A model generated the notes under the pieces. That model had not been told where the DNA came from and did not search any database. It worked only from the letters and a program-made list of their open reading frames with translations. Made by a program: the position numbers and the translations under genes. Shown here piece by piece: positions 25,692-35,133 of a stretch of DNA of 64,000 bases. The number at the start of each line of letters is the position of its first letter. The stretch's first letter is position 1. The stretch comes from Candidatus Polarisedimenticolaceae bacterium (GTDB lineage: Bacteria; Acidobacteriota; Polarisedimenticolia; Polarisedimenticolales; DASRJG01): contig DASUCV010000018.1 of NCBI GenBank assembly GCA_036275915.1, positions 355,054 through 419,053 of the forward strand, written 5' to 3'.

Positions 25692-27400
25692 CGATGTCCT
25701 CCCCCGACCGCTTCGATCAATCCAGGCTCGAGCGCGATTCCGGCCGTCTCCGCGCGTTTCACGGCGGCCCGCGCCTCTGCCGGCTCGCCCGCCGCCACAT
25801 AAGCCACGATCAGGTTCGTCCACGCCGCCTCATGGCGCGGCCACGCGGCGACCGCACGTTCCAGCAGGGCTCCCGCCTCCGCCGGCCGTCCGGTCGCGAC
25901 GAGGATCCCCGCGAGGTTCGCCGCCGCGTCCGGCTGTTCGGGATCGGCGGCAAGCGCCTGCCGGTAATCCTGCTCGGCAGCTTGAGGCCGATGTTGCGCC
26001 GCCTCGATCGCACCCAGATTGAACCACGCGATCGCGTTCGCAGGATCGATCGTCGTCGCCCGGCGAGCCGCCGCCTCGGCGGCGCCGAGATCGCCCGCCC
26101 GCCTGTGGACATCCGCGAGCGTCGCGAGCGCCCCGGCGCGCTCGGTCCGCACGAGATCGCCCGAAGGCACGGCGAACGAGAGCCCCGCGGCCAGAAGACC
26201 CACGGCCATCGCCAACGGACGCGCCGCCTTGAGACCCGGGACACCGCACCCCGCGGGAACGGCCAGGAGGCACGCCACCGGGAGCCGGTGGCGGCTCGAC
26301 ACGTAGAAGAGGAGCGGCGCCAGCGCGGCGACCGCGACCGCCGACCAGAGCGGGAACCCGCCGGTCCTGACCCATCCGCTCCCCGCGACGCCGAACGCCG
26401 CCAGGCCGATGATCACGGCGAACGGCACCGGCGCGATCCAGCGCAGAGGGTTCGGGTCGAGCGCCGGCGCGTCGTCGAGCCCGTGCTCGGCGTCGTCGAT
26501 CGTGAGCGCGGCCCGTCGGGCGAGGAGGACGAGCGATCCCCCGGGGTCCGCGAGGCGGGCCTGCAGTCCCTTCCTCCACCAGAAGGAGTCCGCGGTCACG
26601 GCGTCGAGAGGACGGCCGCTCTCCGCTCTCGCCTCCGCGATCGCCTCCGCCTGCTGCGTCGCGAGCGCTCCGCTGAACCCCCGCGACGGCGTGTAGACGC
26701 CGACGGCGCCGGGAGCGTTCCCCAGCCAGAACACGACGCCGCCGTTCGCCGACACGGGCACGAGGTGCCCCGATACGGCGCGGTTGTGGCACGCGGTCGG
26801 AAGCACGACGAGGGCCGCGGCGCCCACCGTCCCCACGGCGCGCGCCCAGCGGCGGCTCACGAGATCGCGCGCGGCCCAGACGACCGAGACCGGCAGGAGG
26901 TTCGGGCGCACGAGCGCGGCGAGCCCGGAGGCCACACCCGCGCCGAACCCGCCGGCGATCGCCACCGCGGCAGCCAAGGCGAGAAGCGCCAGCGGCTCTC
27001 CGAGCGGGCGCGACGCGAAGAAGAGCGCCGGATGGTAGAGGAGCACCAGGGCCGCCGCGGCGAGCCCGGCGCCGTCCCCTGCCGCGCGGCGCGCGACGAT
27101 GCCCAGAAGTCCCGCCGCCGCGACGATGGCCGCATGCTGAAAGAGAAAAAGCACGCTCCACGCTTCGCCGAAGAGACGGAAGAAGACGGCGAGCGCCGCC
27201 GGGTAGAGCGGCGGCATGTAATAGACGCTCGCCGGCAGGCCGTGCGCGAGGAGGGAGCGGGCGGCATCGACGTAGTACGCGCCGTCCAGGATGGGGTGGC
27301 CGAATGTCGGATCGAACCGGGGCTGGAGGACGACGTAGGCGACGCGGAGGACGAACCCCGCCGCGAGGATCGCTCCGAGGCGGCGCCCGAACCGGCTCAC
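25688..27400 (-). CDS. GT-C glycosyltransferase-like membrane protein with TPR tail
   Basis: The 570-residue protein has about ten membrane helices (to about 405) and TPR repeats at about 420-560 (AIAWFNLGAIEAAQHRPQAA; AAANLAGILVATGRPAEAGA). The first loop has an acidic site (ILDGAYYVDAARSLL) and YYMPPLYPAALAVFFRL, as in PMT_2/ArnT-like enzymes that use polyprenyl-phosphate sugars. The acceptor is unknown. The GTG start overlaps the SpeE-like gene stop as GTGA, so it is coupled to it. Confidence 0.8.
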   Translation of the reverse strand: MSRFGRRLGAILAAGFVLRVAYVVLQPRFDPTFGHPILDGAYYVDAARSLLAHGLPASVYYMPPLYPAALAVFFRLFGEAWSVLFLFQHAAIVAAAGLLGIVARRAAGDGAGLAAAALVLLYHPALFFASRPLGEPLALLALAAAVAIAGGFGAGVASGLAALVRPNLLPVSVVWAARDLVSRRWARAVGTVGAAALVVLPTACHNRAVSGHLVPVSANGGVVFWLGNAPGAVGVYTPSRGFSGALATQQAEAIAEARAESGRPLDAVTADSFWWRKGLQARLADPGGSLVLLARRAALTIDDAEHGLDDAPALDPNPLRWIAPVPFAVIIGLAAFGVAGSGWVRTGGFPLWSAVAVAALAPLLFYVSSRHRLPVACLLAVPAGCGVPGLKAARPLAMAVGLLAAGLSFAVPSGDLVRTERAGALATLADVHRRAGDLGAAEAAARRATTIDPANAIAWFNLGAIEAAQHRPQAAEQDYRQALAADPEQPDAAANLAGILVATGRPAEAGALLERAVAAWPRHEAAWTNLIVAYVAAGEPAEARAAVKRAETAGIALEPGLIEAVGGGHR

Positions 27401-30400
27401 GGCTTCGCGAGCTTGCGGCGGGCCTCGTCGCGCCCCGCCATGACGCCTTCCGTCGTGTCGCCGAGCGCGACCGCCGCGTCGAACTGCTCGAGCGCTCCCG
27501 TCGCATCCCCGCGCGCGAGGAGCAGGCCGCCGAGGAGGCCGCGCGGCGGGCCGAGCCTCGGCGAACGCTCGATCGCGTTCCGGTAGAGCCGCTCGGCGTC
27601 GTCCGTCCGGCCTTGCATCTGCCGGAGCGCGCCGAGCCGGTACGCGGCGCCCGCGCTCCTGGGGTAGAGCGCGACGGCGCGCGTGAGCAGCGTCTCGGCC
27701 TCCTCGAAATGCCCGTCGAAGAGATCGAGGTAGCCGACACCGACGAGCGACTCGAGGCGATCGGGCTCGTAGCGCCGCGCGAGCTCGAACGCTGCCTTCG
27801 CTTCCGCCGGGTGTCCCTCGGCCTGGAGCTTCTGGCCGCTCTTCTCGAAGTAGTCGGCGAGCACGTTGCAGGCGTACCTCTGACCGGAATCGGCGACCGG
27901 CTGAACCAGCGCGATTCCTTCCTCGAAACGCCCCGCGAGCATGGCGCTCTCCCCGGCCGCAACCGCGTCGGTTCCGGCGGCGAGCTTCAGGAATGCCTCC
28001 CGGTCGTCACCTTGGAGCCCGAGCCGGCGCGCGCGCTCCTCGGGGCTCGGCCTGAGCTCGCGGATGCGGTCGAGGTTGATGCCGACCGTCGAGGAGAACA
28101 GGGACCGCGGCGCGAAGAACTCGGTCCTCGGGCGGTCGTCGGTGTTCCTTGGAGCACCCTCGGAAAACTTCCGCGCTTCGGCCTCGTCGAACTGGTAATA
28201 CGAGAGGAACTCGATCGGCCCGCGCACGCCGATTTCGCGGAGGCTCGCCGCGACCTTCGGGTCGCCGATGCGGCGCGTCAGCTCGGCGACGTCCACCGGG
28301 GGGAACGGCTCCATCCGTCCGAGCACGACGAGGCTGAGCCCCGTGTGGAAGACGCGGACGTACGGGAAGACGTCGGCGAACGTGCCGAGGATCGTGCCGA
28401 CGTCCACCGTCTGCATGCGCCAGATCGGGACGAACTGGCAGATGACGCCGCCCGGGGCGAGGCGCGCCCGTGCGATCTCGAAGAACTCCTTGCTGAAGAG
28501 CGCGCCCGAGCCGGTGAGCGAGGGGAAGTTCGGCGCCGACGAGATGACGTCGAACTTCTCCTTCGTGAGCTTGAGGTAGTTCTTGCCGTCGTCGATCTTC
28601 ACTTCGAGCTTGGGGTTGTCGAGGAGGCCGTTGTTCTCCTTCTCGAAGAACCGGCTGGCGACGAAGACCCCCTTCTCGATCTCGACGCCGATGAGGCGGT
28701 CGACGTCGTAGAGCGCGATCGAGCCGGCGGTGACCCCTGCGCCGAGGCAGATGATGCACGCCTTCTTCGGTTTGACGGGCGCCAACGCCATCGGGAGATC
28801 CCCGAGCATCCGCTGGATGAACATGTCCTCGAAGTGATTCGACGCGGTCGTGCTGCCGTTCACCGTGATGAAGCGGCCCTTGGGGCTCTCGTACGAGATG
28901 ATCGTCTCGTTGTATCCCTCGGTGTAGGTCATGAGCTGATAGTCGGCGAGCACCCCGTCGAGCGTCGGCTTCTGTCCCTGGTCGATGAAATTCTGGGGCT
29001 CGAAGTAGACCCCGGCGCCGAGAAGGGCTCGATTCCATCGCGGGCCGAAGAGCGCGATCGCGGCGATCGCGGCGAGGGCGATCCCGGTGGGGAGGACCAC
29101 CTTCGGCTGGAGCGAGCCCTTCTCGGCGGCGATCGTGCCCACGGCGAGGACTGCGCTGACGAGGATGACGAGGACTAGAGTGCGCTCCATGCCGATCGTC
29201 GGCAGGAGAACGAAACCCGCGCCGAACGAGCCGAGGATCGCCCCGACCGTGTTCCACACGTAGACGAGGCCGATGCGCCCGCCGGTCCCTCGGCCCCTCG
29301 CGGGCGCGAGCTTGACGACCAGCGGGAAGGTGGCCCCGAAGAGGAGCGCGGCGGGGAGGAGCACGATCGCCGAGAGCAGGAACTTCGTCTCGTTGATCCC
29401 GTGGAAGTCGAGCCCGAAGGCGATGAGCCACTTCAGGAACCGGAGCGGCATCCAGTTCACCGCGAGTGCTCCCAGAAGCGAGAAGAGCGCGACGCCGCCC
29501 TGGGTCCACGCGAGGAGACGCACGGGTGACTTCACGCGATCGGCGAGCGCGCCGCCGCCGATCGATCCGAGCGCGAGCCCGAAGAGGAACACCGAGAGCA
29601 TCGCGCTGAACGAGTAGACCGTCGACCCGAACACCAGGATGAGGACGCGAAACCACACCACCTCGAACGCGAGCCCCGCGAGGCCGCTGCCGAAGGTCAC
29701 GGCGAACGGCCACCACGCCGGCGACGTCTCGTGAGCCGGCGCCTCATCGGCCGCGGCGGGCGGCATGTCGTCGGACGTGCGGCGATCGAGCAGGAACGCC
29801 ACGGTGGCGACGAACGCGTTGCCGGCGAACGCCACCCACGTCGTGCGCTCGAGGCCGAGGGTGGGAAGCATCAGGAACCCGGCGAGGAAGCAGCCGATCG
29901 ATGCGCCGAGCGTGTTGACGAAATACAGGAGCCCGATCCCGACGCCGATCGAGTCGCGCCGGCTCAGGAGACCACGGCCGAGAGCCGGAAGGGTGGCGCC
30001 CATCAGCATCGTCGGCACGAGGAGGAGGGCGAGACAGAGCACGAACCGCACGATCGACCGGACGAGAAAGCTGTCGGGGAGCGCCGGCCAGAGCGCGGCA
30101 TAGAGCAAGTCCGTCAGCTTGAGGAGCCACGGGAGGAGGAGCGCGTAGACTCCGATCCCGGCCTCGAGCATCGCGAACATCCGGAGCGGACGCCGCGTCC
30201 GGTCCGCCCGCCGGCCGAGGAGCCCCGCGCCAAGCGCCATCCCTCCCATGAACGAGACGAGCACGGTGCTGACGGCGAACGCGGTGACGCCGAAGACCTC
30301 CGCGAGGAGGCGGCTCCAGACGACCTGATACGTGAGCGCGCACGCGCCGCTGACCACGAAGAGGGAGGCGAACGCCAGCAGGTGGACCGGCCGCCCGGCG

Positions 30401-30408
30401 CGCGCCAT
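27397..30408 (-). CDS. Membrane SpeE-like (spermidine synthase-type) fusion with TPR tail
   Basis: The 1003-residue protein has about 13-14 membrane helices in two MFS-like halves (about 8-450), a Rossmann methyltransferase/aminopropyltransferase domain at about 470-720 (CIICLGAGVTAGSIALYDV; VEIEKGVFVASRFFE; SGALFSKEFFEIARARLAPG) and TPR repeats at about 850-995. Such fusions are commonly annotated as spermidine synthases, but the true reaction is unproven; the catalytic Asp expected in polyamine synthases is replaced in SSAPNFPSLTG. The ATG lies one base from the sulfatase-like stop. A longer frame to 30630 would run deep into that gene. Confidence 0.82.
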   Translation of the reverse strand: MARAGRPVHLLAFASLFVVSGACALTYQVVWSRLLAEVFGVTAFAVSTVLVSFMGGMALGAGLLGRRADRTRRPLRMFAMLEAGIGVYALLLPWLLKLTDLLYAALWPALPDSFLVRSIVRFVLCLALLLVPTMLMGATLPALGRGLLSRRDSIGVGIGLLYFVNTLGASIGCFLAGFLMLPTLGLERTTWVAFAGNAFVATVAFLLDRRTSDDMPPAAADEAPAHETSPAWWPFAVTFGSGLAGLAFEVVWFRVLILVFGSTVYSFSAMLSVFLFGLALGSIGGGALADRVKSPVRLLAWTQGGVALFSLLGALAVNWMPLRFLKWLIAFGLDFHGINETKFLLSAIVLLPAALLFGATFPLVVKLAPARGRGTGGRIGLVYVWNTVGAILGSFGAGFVLLPTIGMERTLVLVILVSAVLAVGTIAAEKGSLQPKVVLPTGIALAAIAAIALFGPRWNRALLGAGVYFEPQNFIDQGQKPTLDGVLADYQLMTYTEGYNETIISYESPKGRFITVNGSTTASNHFEDMFIQRMLGDLPMALAPVKPKKACIICLGAGVTAGSIALYDVDRLIGVEIEKGVFVASRFFEKENNGLLDNPKLEVKIDDGKNYLKLTKEKFDVISSAPNFPSLTGSGALFSKEFFEIARARLAPGGVICQFVPIWRMQTVDVGTILGTFADVFPYVRVFHTGLSLVVLGRMEPFPPVDVAELTRRIGDPKVAASLREIGVRGPIEFLSYYQFDEAEARKFSEGAPRNTDDRPRTEFFAPRSLFSSTVGINLDRIRELRPSPEERARRLGLQGDDREAFLKLAAGTDAVAAGESAMLAGRFEEGIALVQPVADSGQRYACNVLADYFEKSGQKLQAEGHPAEAKAAFELARRYEPDRLESLVGVGYLDLFDGHFEEAETLLTRAVALYPRSAGAAYRLGALRQMQGRTDDAERLYRNAIERSPRLGPPRGLLGGLLLARGDATGALEQFDAAVALGDTTEGVMAGRDEARRKLAKP

Positions 30409-30409
30409 G

Positions 30410-32326
30410 TCAGCCCGCCTTCTTGGGCGCGATCGTCTCGTCGAAGCCCGGTATCGCCTTGAGCGGCGCCATGAGCGGTTCCGAGCGGAGGCGATCGACG
30501 TTCGTGTACCCCGCCGCCATCGCTTTCTCGAGCGCCGCCTTGGCCGCCGCATCGTCCTTCGCCATCGCGCGGCAGAGCGCATGCAGAACGTGGAACCCGG
30601 GGTCGGGGTTCTTGCGGCCGAGCGCGGCAAGCACGATCGGCTCGGCGTCGCGCGGGCGCTTCTCAGCGATCAAGGTCAGGGCAAGGGAATAGACGAGAAT
30701 CGGCTCGTCGGGGAACTTTTCGAGCCCCTCGCGGAACGCCTTCTCGGCGCCGGGATAGTCCTTCCGCGCGACATAGGTACGGCCGAGGGTCACGCGCGCC
30801 GGAAGCGATTCGGGGTACTTCTCGATCGTCTTGCGGGCGTAGCGTTCCGCGTCGTCGAAGTTCCGGAGGCCCGCCGAGGCGTCGGCGGCGCTCTGGAGCG
30901 CGAGCCGGTTGTCCGGATCGTTCGCGAGCACGCCGGGGATCGCGAGCATGGCGTGGGCGTAGTCGCGCTGCGTCATGAAATCCTGGATGAGCAGCAGCTC
31001 GCTCTCCAGGTGCACGAGATCCTTGGGGTTCCTCCCGCTCCACTTCGCGGTCGAGACGGTTCCGCCGATGTAGCCTAGGCTTGCGAGCCGCGCCAAGGTG
31101 TCGGGATCGGCGGGCACCTCGCTCGCAGAGGCGGGCGCGCTCTTGGACCAGCGCGCGACGTCGTCCTCGAGCACCGACGTCAGGTCCGTCACCAGGTCCT
31201 TGTTGCTCCCGGCCAGGTTCTCGTTCTCCGCGGGGTCCTTCTCGAGATCGTACAGCTCCGGATCGGAGCTCCGGATCAGCTTCCACTTCCCGCGGCGAAT
31301 CCCCTCGATCGGACTCCATCCGAACGCCAGCGATCCGGCGAGCGTCTCGAAGTAGAGGGTCCGCGCCGGCGGCTCCGTCCCCCGGAGCGCCTCACGGAGA
31401 GTGATCCCGTCCAGCCCCGAAGGAACGGGTTGGCCCGCGAGATCGAGGATCGTCGGCGCGACGTCGGCCAGCGTCACCGGCACCTTCACGACCGTGCCGG
31501 AGCGCGCACCCGGCGCCTTCACGAGGAGCGGGACGCGAAGGGTGGATTGATAGGCGAGCTCCGAGTGCATGCGCTCGCCGTGCTCGTAGAGCCCTTCGCC
31601 GTGGTCCCCCGCGACCACGATCGCGAGGCGGTCCCACAGGCCGCGCTTCTTGATCTCCTCGAAGAGCACGCCGAGCTGCTTGTCGATGAACGCGATCTCT
31701 CCGTCGTACGGGTGCTCGCGGAACTTCGCGGAGAACGGGAAGGGAGGATCGTAAGGGTAGTGCGCGTCGTAGTAGTGCAGCCACAGGAAGAACGGCTTCG
31801 CGCCGACGCCATCGATCGCCTCGAGGCCGAGCTTCGTGACCTCGGACGCGGGCCGGGAGGTTCCCGGCGCCAGGTTCGCGCCGTTCGGCCCGGAGAACAG
31901 GTCGAGGTAGACGTCGAAGCCCTGCCCGAGGCCGCTCGACGCGGCGACCGGCGCCGCCGCGGGGACCGCACGTGTCGCGAACCCCGCGTCGTGAAGGCGT
32001 TTGGCGACCGTCACGCTCGCGTCGGTCAGCCGGAACATCCCGTTGTAGCGCACGCCGTGCGACGGCGGATAGACGCCGGTGAACATCGTCGCGTGCGACG
32101 GGAGGGTCGTCGGAACGGCGGTCATCGCCTGCTCGAACCGCACGCCCTCCTTCGCCAGCGCGTCGAGATTCGGGGTGACCGCGGCGGCGTCGCCATAGCA
32201 GCCCAAGTGGTCGGCGCGCGTCGTGTCGAGCGTGATGAGGACGATGCCCGCAGGACGCGAGGCGCCGCCGCAGCTCATGGCGAAGAGGGCGATCGCGAGG
32301 AGGACCGCGACCTTACGTCCGATCAT
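30410..32326 (-). CDS. Sulfatase/phosphodiesterase-fold lipoprotein with TPR tail
   Basis: The 638-residue protein has a signal segment ending FAMSC (Cys19, a possible lipid anchor), an alkaline phosphatase-superfamily domain (about 25-400) and TPR repeats (about 460-600). Metal ligands are present in LITLDTTRADHLGCYG and AGDHGEGLYEHG. The sulfatase C-x-P-S-R motif reads T-L-P-S-H (Thr74), so the Cys that becomes formylglycine is absent; a Thr nucleophile as in EptA/LtaS or NPP enzymes suggests a phosphodiester or phosphotransfer reaction. The ATG overlaps the next upstream gene's stop as ATGA. Confidence 0.87.
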   Translation of the reverse strand: MIGRKVAVLLAIALFAMSCGGASRPAGIVLITLDTTRADHLGCYGDAAAVTPNLDALAKEGVRFEQAMTAVPTTLPSHATMFTGVYPPSHGVRYNGMFRLTDASVTVAKRLHDAGFATRAVPAAAPVAASSGLGQGFDVYLDLFSGPNGANLAPGTSRPASEVTKLGLEAIDGVGAKPFFLWLHYYDAHYPYDPPFPFSAKFREHPYDGEIAFIDKQLGVLFEEIKKRGLWDRLAIVVAGDHGEGLYEHGERMHSELAYQSTLRVPLLVKAPGARSGTVVKVPVTLADVAPTILDLAGQPVPSGLDGITLREALRGTEPPARTLYFETLAGSLAFGWSPIEGIRRGKWKLIRSSDPELYDLEKDPAENENLAGSNKDLVTDLTSVLEDDVARWSKSAPASASEVPADPDTLARLASLGYIGGTVSTAKWSGRNPKDLVHLESELLLIQDFMTQRDYAHAMLAIPGVLANDPDNRLALQSAADASAGLRNFDDAERYARKTIEKYPESLPARVTLGRTYVARKDYPGAEKAFREGLEKFPDEPILVYSLALTLIAEKRPRDAEPIVLAALGRKNPDPGFHVLHALCRAMAKDDAAAKAALEKAMAAGYTNVDRLRSEPLMAPLKAIPGFDETIAPKKAG

Positions 32327-34047
32327 CGACCGTGAGTCCGGAGGAGCGCCGGGAATCCGCGATCAGCCCGGACCGCGGCGAGATCGGGGTCCTTGTCGAT
32401 CCAGTCCCAGTTCCTGTACCCCGCTCCCAGCGCGTGATCGAGCGCCGCGAGCGCTCCCGCAACGTCCCCGCGGCTCGAGCGCACGCACGCGAGGTCGTAG
32501 TGCATCTCCGGCTCGACCGGCCCGACGGCGATCGCCGCATCAAGAAGCGCCGCGGCCTGCTCGTAGCGCTTCTGGACCAGCTCGAGGTGGGCCGCCCAGT
32601 GGAGCGCGTCGGACCGGTTCGGGTAGAGCTTGAGGAACTTGTCGAGGATCGCCGGTCCTTCGCCTCCCGGCGCCGAGGAGAAGAAGAACGCGCGTGTGAT
32701 GAGCGCGGCGAGCGCATCCGGCGATTGCTGGAGCATGTCCCGGGAGTGCCTCGCGGCGAGCTTGGGACGGTTGACGTTGAGGAATCGGCGCACGAGCTGA
32801 AGATTCCTCAGAAACGCTTCGGAGCTCCCGCCCGCGGCGACCGGCACGTAGTCCTTCCCCACGGTGAGGCCCGCGTGCGCGATCGCCTCGCGCGCGGCGG
32901 GAGGCAGGTTGCGCGCTCGCGCGACGGCCGGGCGCGCGGCGGCACCGGCGCTTCCGACCTTAAACTGCCCACCCTCGCGGGTCGCGACCTCCGGAGGCCA
33001 TCCGAGCTCGTCGTCGACGGCGTAATTCCAGGCGAAGCGCACCCGATCGTGCGGCGGCGCCGTCGCGAGCGGGACACCCTCGGCACGGGAATCGAGCGCA
33101 ACGTGAAGATCCTGCGCGAGCGTTGCCGCGACGTCGGGGAGCCAGGTCGGCCTCGAGTCTTTCTTCCCGCCGGCTCCGGCCGGCTCGATCCGCACGAGCG
33201 GGACGCGCAGCGTCTCATCGGCGAGCCAGAACGCCTCGCCGAAGCGCCCGCCTTCCCCGAGATACGTGCCCTGCGTCCCGACGATCGTCCACGACGGGGT
33301 GCCCCCGGACTTGCCGACCGCGTCGCGGACCGCGCCGATCGCCGCGTCCACCACCGCCAGCTTCCCGTCGTAGAGCGGGAAGTCGGTGTCGGGAGCGCCT
33401 TGCATCTTGACCTTTTGGAGGTCGAGCGGGACGGAAGCCCCGCTCAGGTCGGCGAGATGGATCCAGACGAAGTACGGCTTCGACGCATCGCGCGAGGCAA
33501 GCCATTCACCGAAATGGGCCGCCACCTTGTCAGCGGAGGTCACCGGGGGATTGTGCTGCACCGGTCCGACCACCACCGCCTCGGGGCCGTCGAAGAGATC
33601 GAATCCTCTCTGGAGGCCGCTTGCGTACGACGCGAACGGCGTCGAGACGAACGCTGCGGTCTCGAACCCCGCCGCCTTCGCGCGCTCTGCGAGCGACGAG
33701 AGATCGGCCGGAAGGGCGTCGTGGATGTTGTCTCTTACGCCGGAGCGATCGGTCGCGACGCCCGTCATAATTGTCACAAGGGCGGGCCGAGCGAGCGTCG
33801 TGCAGGATACGGCATCCTCGAAGATCGTTCCCGTTGCTGCCAGCTCCGCGAGCTTCGGCATCGCGATCGTGCCGCCGAACGGCGTGATCCGCCGCGGCGC
33901 CATCGACTCGATCGTGATCAGGATCTCCGAGGGGCGCGCGACCGGTGCGGGGGCGGCGGTGCCTCCTCCGGAGCCCTTATCACCGTGACACCCTGCCGCC
34001 AAGAGGACGAGCGCGGCGAGAGCCGCAAGAACTGGTCGAGGACGCAA
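32323..34047 (-). CDS. Inactivated sulfatase-fold lipoprotein with TPR tail
   Basis: The 574-residue protein starts with a lipoprotein signal (LAALAALVLLAAGC, Cys19), then a domain collinear with the sulfatase fold of the next gene, and TPR repeats (about 445-560). Metal-binding positions are lost: LDTTRADHLG becomes IESMAPRRIT, and GDHGE becomes GTQGT; the Thr of CTTLARPALVTIMTG remains. It is therefore probably a pseudoenzyme. I chose the TTG at 34047, which has GGGAGG seven bases upstream and gives a compact signal peptide; an ATG at 34089 is in frame but has no clear site. It is the first gene of the TPR-tail operon. Confidence 0.78.
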   Translation of the reverse strand: MRPRPVLAALAALVLLAAGCHGDKGSGGGTAAPAPVARPSEILITIESMAPRRITPFGGTIAMPKLAELAATGTIFEDAVSCTTLARPALVTIMTGVATDRSGVRDNIHDALPADLSSLAERAKAAGFETAAFVSTPFASYASGLQRGFDLFDGPEAVVVGPVQHNPPVTSADKVAAHFGEWLASRDASKPYFVWIHLADLSGASVPLDLQKVKMQGAPDTDFPLYDGKLAVVDAAIGAVRDAVGKSGGTPSWTIVGTQGTYLGEGGRFGEAFWLADETLRVPLVRIEPAGAGGKKDSRPTWLPDVAATLAQDLHVALDSRAEGVPLATAPPHDRVRFAWNYAVDDELGWPPEVATREGGQFKVGSAGAAARPAVARARNLPPAAREAIAHAGLTVGKDYVPVAAGGSSEAFLRNLQLVRRFLNVNRPKLAARHSRDMLQQSPDALAALITRAFFFSSAPGGEGPAILDKFLKLYPNRSDALHWAAHLELVQKRYEQAAALLDAAIAVGPVEPEMHYDLACVRSSRGDVAGALAALDHALGAGYRNWDWIDKDPDLAAVRADRGFPALLRTHGR

Positions 34048-34127
34048 GCTCGAACCTCCCAGGACGAACTCGTGGCGACGGCCATTCATCGTATCGGCTC
34101 GTCCCGGGCGATGCCAGAGCTGTCGAG

Positions 34128-34152
34128 AAAAACCCGGCGGATCCGGCCCGGC
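34128..34152 (-). terminator. Possible intrinsic terminator after the secreted protein gene at 34153
   Basis: On the minus strand a GC-rich, self-complementary stretch (CCGGGCCGGATCCGCCGG) directly follows the stop codon and is followed by TTTTT. The stem is short and imperfect, so the call is weak. Confidence 0.35.
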
Positions 34153-35022
34153 TCAGTGGTCGAGCGTCGTCTCGTGCCGCTTCGGGACGATCTTGTACTT
34201 CGGGTCCGCGAGAGCCGGGTTGCACAAGAGCCGTATCGGCTGACTGACCGAGGTACTGACGATCGCTCCCCCCTCGAAGCTCAGCTGGGTCGCGATCCAA
34301 TCGTCGGTCCCAAGGTCGGAACAATCGGCGGCGACCACCCCCGTCGTCGCCACACCGCCCGGCGCCGGAAACGTCCCAAGAACAGTCGGGTAGCAGGAGG
34401 CATCGCGACAGGGAGTCGTCGGCGATTTGACGGAGCGGACGACGTAGCCGGTCACGGCGGATGCAGCGTTCGGACCGTAGAAACCCGCCTCGACCGACGG
34501 CAGGGAAAGGTTGAGATTGATGGCGCCGCCGGTGCCACGCATCGAAGAGAGGACACGCGGACGTGGGAGCTCGATCAGGTCGTGATCGCCCTGCGTGCCG
34601 TAGTCGAAGTTGATCGCCGAAGCCGGGGTCTCGGCGATCGTGGCGAGGAGGAAGTTGGTCTTCCCGCCGAACTGCGGCTGGTGCTGCGCGAGGACGGCAA
34701 GGGTCGAACCGTTCGACGGGCACCCGGCCCCGCAGGAGCCGAGGCTCAGGTTGACGTTGATCCCCTGCGCGTTGATATACATCCAGGAGAACGTGCTGCA
34801 GTTCACGACGCCGCCGTTGCTGTTCCACGTGCCGGGCGCGCCGAGCTGCCAGGAGAGGCCGCTCACGGTGCCGTCGGTCGTCGTGCTGTGCCAGTAGGCG
34901 TACACCCCAGTGATCGGGTTGAAGGTCGACGCGGACTTGTCAGGAATGCACGAGGCGGACGTGGCGGGCGGCATGAGGGCGGCCGCGGCGACGATCGCCA
35001 GTTCCAGGATGATCCTTCTCAT
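34153..35022 (-). CDS. Secreted protein, paralogue of the gene at 35134
   Basis: The 289-residue protein has a signal peptide (cleavage near TSAS, residues 24-28) and a beta-rich exported domain with conserved Cys residues (SLGSCGAGCPSNGSTLAVL; VVNCSTFSWMY). It aligns along its full length with the next upstream gene, with shared blocks SWQLGAPGTWN/TWQLGAPGTWN, YGPNAASAVTGYVVRSV and CNPALADPK. I know no function; a surface or extracellular structural role is a guess. The ATG at 35022 sits just after GGGGGAGAAG; an in-frame ATG upstream (35037) lies inside that site. It is separated from its paralogue by a strong terminator. Confidence 0.75.
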   Translation of the reverse strand: MRRIILELAIVAAAALMPPATSASCIPDKSASTFNPITGVYAYWHSTTTDGTVSGLSWQLGAPGTWNSNGGVVNCSTFSWMYINAQGINVNLSLGSCGAGCPSNGSTLAVLAQHQPQFGGKTNFLLATIAETPASAINFDYGTQGDHDLIELPRPRVLSSMRGTGGAINLNLSLPSVEAGFYGPNAASAVTGYVVRSVKSPTTPCRDASCYPTVLGTFPAPGGVATTGVVAADCSDLGTDDWIATQLSFEGGAIVSTSVSQPIRLLCNPALADPKYKIVPKRHETTLDH

Positions 35023-35076
35023 CTTCTCCCCCTCCAAGTGAACGAACGCTGGGACGACGATAGGAGGACCAGGTCC

Positions 35077-35111
35077 AAAAAGAAAGGCCGTGGGGTCGCC
35101 CCCACGGCCTT
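35077..35111 (-). terminator. Strong rho-independent terminator after the gene at 35134
   Basis: A perfect 12-bp stem (35084-35095 with 35100-35111) closes on a 4-base loop, and on the minus strand is followed by TTTCTTTTT. It lies 22 bases past the stop codon of the upstream secreted protein and should limit read-through to its paralogue at 34153. Confidence 0.88.
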
Positions 35112-35133
35112 CGTCAAAAACGCTGAGACGAGA

